Below, in pieces: positions 9,470-15,611 of a stretch of 15,611 nt of DNA. The stretch comes from Echinostoma caproni (Eukaryota; Platyhelminthes; Trematoda; Plagiorchiida; Echinostomatidae). Below the pieces are notes generated by a model. The model was not told the DNA's origin and searched no databases. It saw only the letters and a list, made by a program, of their open reading frames with translations. How positions within the stretch are numbered: the stretch's first letter is position 1; every line of letters begins with the position of its first letter. The DNA lies in NCBI GenBank assembly GCA_900618425.1, contig UZAN01043082.1, forward strand, positions 1 to 15,611, given 5' to 3'. Made by a program: the position numbers and the translations under genes.

Positions 9470-9599
9470 TGTGACGATCAAAGTGTGAGCAAAATCCGGT
9501 TATGGAAATGGAATATTGATCATTACTTTTCCAATTTTATTTATTTTCTCTTCCCTACTGAGCATTTCGACATTAATTTTGATGTTTTAGCCTGTAGAT
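9470..9599 (-). repeat. Right arm of the palindrome
   Basis: 130 nt; its reverse complement begins ATCTACAGGCTAAAACATCA. It ends one or two bases before the SINE-like copy at 9601. Confidence 0.85.
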
Positions 9600-9600
9600 G

Positions 9601-9771
9601 ACCGGTAGGGCGGTAGTGACCAAGTAGTTGGGTTACCAACTTGTAACCTTTGAGTCCCGGGTCCGAACTGTTCCACCGCTCCCCGTCTTCCCAGGCAGCC
9701 TTTGTATGGCCGCGGCCCCCTTTCTGAATGTTGACATTTGTATATTGAACGAATAAAAAAGAAAGTAAAAA
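9601..9771 (+). repeat. tRNA-headed SINE-like repeat, copy 4 (best preserved)
   Basis: A-box-like TGACCAAGTAG (9617-9627) and B-box-like GGTCCGAACTG (9660-9670) are 43 nt apart, with a plausible anticodon arm GGGTTACCAACTTGTAACC between. A GC-rich body (CCCCGTCTTCCCAGGCAGCC, then CCGCGGCCCCC) follows, and the tail is TTTGTATATTGAACGAATAA followed by an A-rich run with GAAAGTAAAA. The tail closely resembles that of the copy at 2590-2777. This is the composition and order expected of a tRNA-derived SINE; a mobile origin is inferred. Confidence 0.6.
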
Positions 9772-9843
9772 TACATTTACAATCGTTTGTTTTAATAGTA
9801 GATGCTTATATAATCGCAAGAAATTGACTGGTTTTCTATTTAG

Positions 9844-10320
9844 GTACGCGCACCGATCTCAAGCAGTCCGTAATTGTGCTTTCTTCGATTACCCTGTTAG
9901 AAGGGACTGTGTGGAAATCTGTTCATCACGTGGCTTACTCACTGGCAGTAATGGGTTTAAGTTGATCAAAGAGAAATCTAGGTTTACGTGAAAAAGCCAC
10001 ATAGAAATCGGTCTACCTAGCAACGTGTCCCAACGTCTGCCCCGTTTGTCCATCACAGTTGAAAAAGACAAGTATGAACCGAACCGCTTCACGACTCGAT
10101 TTGGCCTGTTTTCACCGCGGATTTAGGTATCGGCACCAAATCTGGGAACAGACACAGCCCTGACCAAGGTCCGACCATTTACATACTCCCTGACCTTCCG
10201 AACAGCTCCATGCACCAAACCCCGTGGGTGCTTTCTATTCCCTACGAAGATCATATTACTCCAATACAAATATCCGGAAGGTCTCTGAATTCTCTGTTTT
10301 CTGGAGACAAGACTCTTCAT
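9844..10320. pseudogene. Coding-like remnant, unidentified
   Basis: After an acceptor-like GGTTTTCTATTTAG (ending 9843), one plus-strand frame runs 148 codons with two internal stops (TGA 9989, TAG 10124) to TGA 10286-10288. Pieces read CAFFDYPVRRDCVEICSSRG, SITVEKDKYEPNRFTTRFG and TFRTAPCTKPRGCFLFPTK. The minus strand is also open in one frame from 10320 to about 9889 with a single TAA (10120-10122), reading for example RKHPRGLVHGAVRKVREYV and MDKRGRRWDTLLGRPISMW. GC is clearly above the flanks. I cannot tell which strand was coding and recognise no family. It is probably a decayed transposon or processed pseudogene. Confidence 0.4.
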
Positions 10321-11029
10321 AGTTATCGCTGCGAAATTCTTGTGGTTTGGGATATTGAAATATATTTGACAAACATATTATTGGGTTAAGTCAATCATGT
10401 TTTGCATCGATTGGTTTATAACGCCGGGTTATTGTGTTTTCAGTGAATGAACAATGCCCATGGTTATATTGAGAATAATTCAAGATCAAGCGAAAAATTG
10501 TTTTCCTAATTTCTACGTGTGTTGGCTCAATGCATGAGACGTTTTATCCCGGGGCTAGAGGCTGATTGATTGCAACGCTATTTTGTTTCCAATTGAGGTG
10601 GATGATAAAAGGTCCTAAACAAATGAATGATGTGTTATTGGTTAAGTAGTTACCAATCTGTAGTCTTTTTTCATACAACATACGGTTGATATGACCTCAC
10701 AACATGCGCCTTGGTAACCATAAAATATATAGCCCAGAGAAATTCTAATAATGCAAGTTTATTGTTAACTTAGTTTAAATTTCCAACAAAACTATTTTCG
10801 GGAAAAAATGTTTTGAAATCAGACCGACATTCACTTACACGTTTAGTTCCCATAATTTTTTCATCAGTCAACCAACCGACTGTTTGGTTTTTCATTTGTC
10901 TAGGCTTAATTATTCGTCGTTGGAAAAGAATGAAGTCTGGTTGTGCATAAGCATTACTTGAGGGGTATTTTTTAATCTTCGCAAACCACCCCGAGGTCGA
11001 AACGATATTAGTTTTCAGAGAGAAACTGA
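10321..11029. other. Anonymous AT-rich DNA
   Basis: No supported feature. A short stretch at 10636-10665 (GGTTAAGTAGTTACCAATC) resembles the tRNA-like head of the copy at 9601 with a five-base gap, but lacks a B box. Confidence 0.55.
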
Positions 11030-11221
11030 GAAACTACACGCGCGATACTAATCTGTGATTGCGAGGCTTGGTCACTACGTGCTGAGGATGTTAGTGAACT
11101 AAACTCGCTTGATCCCTTTTGCCCATAGCGGATCGATATCGTGAGTTGGCATGTCAAAGTAGCAGATACCGTTGATGGGAAGTCGATCTGCTTCTACAGC
11201 GAAAGCGGCCGCCGTGCTTAG
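11030..11221 (+). pseudogene. RTE-like LINE C-terminal tail, 5'-truncated remnant
   Basis: One frame reads TTRAILICDCEAWSLRAEDV and continues LNSLDPFCP, a TAG stop (11126-11128), then RIDIVSWHVKVADTV to TAG 11219-11221. This matches the post-RT tail of RTE-like LINE proteins, typically AVLLYGCETWxLRxED, then DHRCLR and IARISW. The same tail occurs in the longer copy at 15400-15611. RT and endonuclease are absent upstream, as expected for a 5'-truncated insertion. It is dead. The 3' end of the insertion could not be placed; sequence to about 11540 may be its decayed 3' part. Confidence 0.7.
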
Positions 11222-12586
11222 GAAGAAAGCAGGCTAATTGCTTCTTGCCAACTACCAGAAGGATTACTTAGTTTCCAAATGCCAGAAAGATATGGAGAGA
11301 CAGAGAACAAGTGATTGACCACAAACCATAGTAGAAAAACAAACCATATGGATATTACTGTGCCAAAAGTGATGGAAATAAACACTGTGGAGTGTACGGG
11401 AACGCTTCATCCATCGCCTGTCCAGTAACAATTATCTATTGTCTGGGAAGGGGAGAACCATCAGATTCATAGTGGTGGATAATGCTTCCCACAGACGGTA
11501 CACCATACATCGTGAGTGTGATTGTTATAGTGGAACTTTTTAAGTGGACTTTATTAACCGGGATAATAAAATATGACGATGACCTTTTGACCCGTCTGGT
11601 GGCTAATCGAGCAACTTAACAGCATTCCATGTATCCAACCGCTTGCCTCACTATTATCATGGGCTCCTGCAACAAAATCTGTCCACAAACTGGTATTTTG
11701 AATACAGTTTACACTATAGAGAAGAAAGGTTTTGTTTTTTCTAAGAGAGCTTATTGGGCGAGTTATTCCATTCTGTCTCCCATTCCTTTTTATACTTAAA
11801 AATTTGGGGCTCTGTCCATATTTCCTTGGTATTCGCATCAATTCATCAGTTTGCTTTTAACTTCTTGGTCCAAAAGGATTATCTGGTTATTTCGTGAGTC
11901 TGTAGGTTGCAAAACTATTTCTGACAAAACCCCATCGAACTGGAGCCCGGCGATCTGGGGTTTCTCCTGGTCTTTGTATGCTGTTCGTTTATTTGACGAA
12001 GAGCTTTTCTGTTCCTAATGTTGTGGCATCACTGGGTCAACGGAGCTCCTCAGTGGAATAATCTGGACAAATTGGTACACAACCGCTGCGTTCTGTGAAC
12101 CGACCTGACCTGAACTTCCCTCATGCATCAACCTTTCTGCTACACGAAGATACTGCACAGGATAACTAACAGTCCTAAATCGACTCATTTAATTTTTTAC
12201 AAAACAAAATTAGGTTTCATAAAAACGGAGTGAAATCCGAATGGATCAAAGGAAAGTTCGAAAAATCCCTCTACGGAACTGAAACAAGAGTGTTGATGTT
12301 AAACTGTTCTGTATCAGAAGGACCAGAAAATTGAGAATGCGAGCGCACTTCCTCTTCCTGTTCCTTTCTTATTGGCCCGCAAGACGTTGAAGAAACACCG
12401 TGATGAGACCAACTAGGATAAAGAAACGATATCCCTTTTGTGGTGACAAACTTCGAAAATCGCTCGCCCTTTCGCAGTGTTACAGCTTTTCAAAAATGGC
12501 CAATTGCAAACTAACATTTTCACCCTAGTAATGATAATTCCCATTTACTGATAATGTGTCCCAAGCTAAAAAACAGTGGTGAACTA
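11222..12586. other. Unassigned stretch
   Basis: No supported gene. A GC-richer part near 11930-12130 has no recognisable frame. The minus-strand 95-codon frame at 11554-11841 and a K-rich plus-strand frame near 12180-12330 carry no motif. Confidence 0.5.
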
Positions 12587-13066
12587 CTATTTTGCTGACG
12601 ATAAAAGCACTAAAACGTGTTTAGTATTGACAACTGAAACCCGAGACTGTTCACAAAGTGCAGACCATGTATTGAGTGGAGATGGAGTAGAGCTAACGAG
12701 CATAAACCAGAACTGAAAAAGGCCCCTCCATTTGATCTGTGCAGTCGAGATATTTTCAACTGATTGGAACTCTATGCTCTTGCTGTATACAAGACTCGAA
12801 TCAACGCAAATGCTCAGACACCACTCGGTGAGTACAGCATAATGCAGAGAAGAAAAGTTCACTTTACCCGTGTGAGTACAGAAAAGAAGCGAATTATATA
12901 AACAGAATGAGGCTGGTGAAATTCGGCTCATATGAGAGCCATTTCGTACAAAGCACTTGTTCTCACGGAGAGCTAGATTCAAGGATTTTCGTGCGAAGTT
13001 CGCCTTAGTTTCATTCATGCTAATACTGCTACCAAAGACATGACAGAATGGTATGCAACATATCAT
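12587..13066 (-). other. 159-codon open frame, minus strand, unidentified
   Basis: The frame starts at an ATG (13066-13064) and is stop-free for 159 codons. The composition is Ser-rich with scattered Cys and no domain, signal peptide or repeat that I can recognise. It ends shortly before the LINE's 5' region, on the opposite strand. On the other strand a possible exon (12745-12827, between TTTGATCTGTGCAG and GTGAGTA) overlaps it, so at most one is real. Chance is a live explanation. Confidence 0.15.
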
Positions 13067-13140
13067 GAGCTTTTATTGAGGAGTTTTCCACTAAATAAGA
13101 CCCTATATTCCCTGGGATTGCTTCAAAAGCGTCTCGGATT

Positions 13141-13800
13141 GTGGCTGTTCACCCTTCCCTTATACCTCGAGAAGCGCTTCTATATGGCCAAGCGTCAGAA
13201 ATAGCCTCTGCTGAAGAAGCTCTACTCACTGCCTTCTCGCGATGGAGGTGTTTTTGCACCAAAGTGAGAGGACGAAAAGCCAACATCCGGGGCTATAACC
13301 GCGTTGGTGAACCACTGGAAGTCCACTTGGGGGAGTTTCACAACCACCCTGACTCCAAATCAACCAATAAGAGGCGTACGAACCACGCAAATCTTTCAGG
13401 TTGTGGTAGTGGTCACCGGCTCGATTGGGCATGGAGGTGTATTGGGCATCTTGGACGTTTGGCCACATCCAGAGGGCGCATAATCCGATGAACTGGACAC
13501 CGGCCCCCAATGGACTGCGGACTCTAGACTCCATCCTGCTGTCTTGCAAGTTTGACTTTCTAGCTAAAGGCTTCGGGTGAGAACCCAGAGGTTATCCCCT
13601 TCTTCGGTCAGAGCAACCGATAAGTAACACGCCCACACAACCTATGAACACATTATATAAATTTTCGAATTTCGAGTCCACATACTATGCGTTCTTTGAC
13701 CGGGGTGTTGGCGGTCGGTTCTCCACATTGCCGCACCGGTAGATCACATTGTCTTCCACTAGTGAAACTTTCCTATTCTTGGGTTATCGCTGATTAGTTC
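13141..13800 (+). other. 5' region of the LINE copy (probable UTR/leader)
   Basis: GC-richer than everything upstream. It is open for 116 codons on the plus strand (from GTG 13141 to TGA 13489-13491) and for 107 on the minus strand (13549 to 13226), with no known domain in either. It contains GGCTTCGGGTGAGAACCCAG (about 13570-13589), a phrase I associate with the leader of trematode elements. Its continuity with the endonuclease remnant suggests a promoter-bearing 5' UTR, but its membership in the element is inferred. Confidence 0.5.
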
Positions 13801-13904
13801 GAGTAACCACAGAGTGTTGCTTGAGACAACGAAAGAAACCACAGTCATGTGCACATGTAAAAGAAACAAGCACCCGCTCAGTTCGTTCGGAAAACGTTTT
13901 CAGA

Positions 13905-14150
13905 TGAACTCAGCTACTTTTAACATTCTAATGGCTGTGCAAATTGGGGCTCAGCCAAAACTCGACCGCACATTGGAAACACTTGCCATGGACGTTTGCT
14001 GGCTTACTGAGACAAACCTACTGGATTTTAGAACCGTGCTGTAACTCATTTCAGATTATGCAAGCTTGTCCACTCTCTACATCTCTAGAGATTCGATCAC
14101 ACAGGACGCTGGTCAGGCTGGCGTGGGCACAACGCGCTTCCGAGCTTGAG
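13905..14150 (+). pseudogene. LINE endonuclease N-terminus (APE type), truncated
   Basis: The frame with codons starting at 13913 reads ATFNILMAVQIGAQPKLDRT, LETLAMDVCWLTET and DFRTVL, a TAA stop (14042-14044), and then in the same frame DSITQDAGQAGVGTT. This matches the start of APE-type LINE endonucleases: TFNvR, a first catalytic Asn region, IDVccxsETR with the metal-binding Glu, and the later AGxAGVG stretch. About the first third of the nuclease is present. The remainder, with the catalytic His and Asp near its C-terminus, is deleted. The live enzyme would nick target DNA for target-primed reverse transcription. Confidence 0.8.
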
Positions 14151-14335
14151 CTAACCAATGCTTCCGGTAATGCTCAAACACCTTTTCGACCAATCCAAGC
14201 TACCGGTAACAAAACCCCGTGTGTGATGCCATATATGAAACTAATGGCGAATGTATCCACAATCTACGACATCACCTTTGGCGCTGGGCAGTGCACTTCC
14301 ATTACCAGTTTGGTTGACATTCGACTTCGTCGCTT
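14150..14335 (+). pseudogene. LINE inter-domain linker, two frames
   Basis: ASGNAQTPFRPIQATGNKTP in one frame is followed from 14222 by CDAIYETNGECIHNLRHHLW and WAVHFHYQF in another. This fits the segment between endonuclease and RT in RTE-like elements (FRLIxATGxxKP, IxDxNGxxIxxxxxxLxRWAEHF). The join to the endonuclease block lies near 14150-14165 and omits what would be several hundred codons in a full element, so an internal deletion occurred here. Confidence 0.7.
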
Positions 14336-14379
14336 CTATCTCTTAGTATATGCAATGTTCCGTGGTCTGTGAACTCTCC

Positions 14380-15240
14380 TCGCCTACCGATAAAGAAGTC
14401 CCCAGAGAGCCCAGACTTCTGAAACGCCACAACTCGCCTGGTACAAATGAGCTCTCTCCGGGCATTTTCAAAGAGTGGTGTAAGTCTTATCCGAGAACTA
14501 ACTTCCCTATTCCAAACCATCTGGAATACTGAATCCACTCTATACAAATGGAGTTTGGTGGACGTTGTGTCTGTTTTCAAGAAGGGCCCCGTCACGATTG
14601 CTACAATCATCGATGGATTATTTTATCCCCGTTGTATCTAAAGTATTAACATCGTTAATCCTTCGCAGGCGTAGTTGGATGGGAGAGCGTCAAACCAGCG
14701 AAGAACAAGCTGAATTCCACCCCAGAGCTGCGTTGATTACATATTTACACTACGTCAAATCCCCGAGCAAAATCATTCAGTAAACTGACCATCGTAGTCA
14801 TTTTACACGTATGTACTGCGTGTGACTCAATTGACAGAGCAGCTCCCTGAACTTGTCTGTGAGGAAGTGAAGTGCCTGAGAAGAACGTAAACCTTCTCAA
14901 CGCCGTCCGATCGAAAACATCACGCTGAGTCAAGGTTTATGATCACACTTCCTTTTATTTGCCATCACAAGTAAAGTTCAAAAAAGGGTGTTCGACTTCA
15001 CCTTTCCTCTTGAATTTCATAACAGACAAAGTCCTAAGCAGCGCTCCAGAAAATTGAAGAGGTTTCAGTGTGCAGCTTGTCCCAGGTAATCAACTCCGTG
15101 ACTCAGAATATGCTGACGACGTCGTTATACTCTGCGACTCCTCCCACGACACTCAAAACCTTCTATGTAGGTTATCGTTGTCCGTCACACAGTTAAGTAA
15201 CACCTTTTCTTCATCGGTATGTAAGGTTTTACCATAAGAC
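14380..15240 (+). pseudogene. LINE reverse transcriptase domain, frameshifted
   Basis: The pieces, each in its own frame, are: HNSPGTNELSPGIFKEW (to about 14477); LIRELTSLFQTIW and WSLVDVVSVFKKG (to about 14590); PVVSKVLTSLILRR and EEQAEFHPRA (to about 14735); DYIFTLRQIPEQNH (to about 14780). A long frame then starts at 14788 with TIVVILHVCTACDSIDR (motif A), KKGCSTSPFLLNF (motif B, 14980-15018) and YADDVVIL (motif C, 15109-15132). That frame has stops at 14848, 14860, 14926, 15055 and 15235. The motif A catalytic Asp (FLD) is His here, while both motif C Asp residues remain. Length and order are otherwise normal for the family. Confidence 0.85.
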
Positions 15241-15611
15241 TGGCAAGAGAATATACCTATCGTCACTTTCATGAGGGAGCAGTTGGAAATCGTCGATCAC
15301 TTTACTTATCTTAGGAGTTGTTTCAGCTCAAGAGAAGAAATATCAGTGCGTATCCGAAAGGCTCGAATGGCTTTCGCTAAACTACATCACTTATGTTGTC
15401 AACGCAATTCCAGTTTCTCCTTGAAAGGCCGCGTTTACGGTGCACCTAAACCCACTGTCTTACGCTACAGCGGAGAGTTGATTCCTTCACGCAAAACGTG
15501 AGGAGATTAGGTGTCTTTGGCCACTGTTGCCTTCGTTACATCGTCAGAATACGTTGGCAACAGTGAATCACCAACGATAAGGTACGGTGGCTGGGACATC
15601 TGTTACGGATC
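15241..15611 (+). pseudogene. LINE post-RT C-terminal tail (partial)
   Basis: Continuing the same frame, ATG 15271 opens 76 codons with EIVDHFTYLRSCFSSREE, RKARMAFAKLHHL and SLKGRVYGA. The frame stops at TGA 15499-15501 and shifts at 15498 to RRLGVFGHCCLRYIVRIRW, a TGA (15564-15566), then RWLGHLLRI at the very end of the window. Family tails read VDHFTYLGS, KARxAFxxLxHLW, LLYGCETW, DHRCLRxIARIRW and LRWLGHVLRM. The CETW part is degraded to SGELIP, and codons between NDKV and RWLGH are deleted. The 3' UTR and end lie outside the window. Confidence 0.85.

Larger units (their letters stand above)
9317..9599. repeat. 283-bp long inverted repeat (palindromic foldback)
   Basis: Left arm 9317-9446 is the reverse complement of right arm 9470-9599. 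By hand alignment 109 of 130 positions match (84%) with no gap anywhere, every pair summing to the same coordinate (18916). The loop is 23 nt (9447-9469) and itself contains ATTGGT/ACCAAT. The best-conserved part is the ATCAATATTCCATTTCCAT stretch. A transcript from either strand would fold into a roughly 130-bp hairpin. It encodes nothing recognisable. Likely explanations are a MITE or foldback DNA transposon with long terminal inverted repeats, or a head-to-head duplication. No target duplication was identified. It could be a source of endogenous siRNA. Confidence 0.88.
13141..15611 (+). mobile_element. RTE-like non-LTR retrotransposon, defective, cut by window end
   Basis: In order on the plus strand: a GC-richer 5' region (about 13141-13800), the endonuclease N-terminus (13905-14150), an internal deletion, linker pieces (14150-14335), RT motifs (14380-15240) and the post-RT tail running into the window end. 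The coding part changes frame at least seven times and carries many stops, so it is a dead copy. The left edge is not defined by any repeat and could lie anywhere near 13100-13150. The protein pattern (APE-type endonuclease, then RT with YADD, then the LLYGCETW/DHRCLR tail) is that of RTE-like LINEs, which are abundant in trematodes. Confidence 0.85.

Noticed and set aside
9413..9601. 62-codon plus frame and the minus frame at 9541-9819
   Set aside because: They run through the palindrome and the SINE-like copy respectively; explained by repeats, no motif.
10636..10665. Short similarity to the tRNA-like head at 9617-9645
   Set aside because: Needs a five-base gap and lacks a B box and tail; too short to call a repeat copy.
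1..15611. CRISPR array, bacterial operon, rRNA or functional tRNA genes
   Set aside because: No regularly spaced direct repeats, no packed ORFs with ribosome binding sites, no rRNA segments; the tRNA-like heads are too diverged to be functional tRNAs.

Overview
This window reads as non-coding, transposon-littered DNA from an animal genome, most likely a digenean trematode (parasitic flatworm). The DNA is AT-rich with CA and GTA microsatellites. It has no bacterial-type gene packing and no continuous large gene. The recognisable protein remnants are a Penelope-like element with a GIY-YIG nuclease and an RTE-like LINE, both of a kind I associate with fluke genomes. The species cannot be named from the sequence alone.

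Layout. 1-2590 is mostly anonymous AT-rich DNA with one weak exon candidate and a GC-richer block at 1830-2145 that is open on both strands. 2590-2777 holds a tRNA-headed SINE-like repeat. 2932-3782 is a decayed Penelope-like element (+): an RT palm piece with YVNDIF in place of YVDDTF, then 154 codons of C-terminal GIY-YIG nuclease with two stops. 4225-4380 has two CA arrays. 5437-5510 and 5712-5842 hold two more tRNA-headed SINE-like copies, and 6192-6239 a GTA/AGT array. Around 7128-7708 lie a possible 48-nt micro-exon (+) and an unusually long unidentified open frame (-).

9317-9599 is the most striking structure: a 283-bp palindrome with two 130-nt arms, 84% identical and without a single indel, around a 23-nt loop. 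A SINE-like copy (9601-9771) begins directly at its right end. 9844-10320 is a GC-richer coding-like remnant that I could not identify. 11030-11221 is the C-terminal tail of a dead LINE. 13141-15611 is a second, longer dead copy of an RTE-like LINE (+). It retains the endonuclease N-terminus, has lost most of the endonuclease to an internal deletion, and carries RT motifs up to YADD in a multiply frameshifted frame. The window ends inside it.

No gene here appears intact. The features are linked by transposition, not by a pathway: the SINE-like copies would have depended on an autonomous LINE for mobility, and the palindrome could be a foldback/MITE-type element or a source of hairpin RNA. Long stretches without any call are listed as such.
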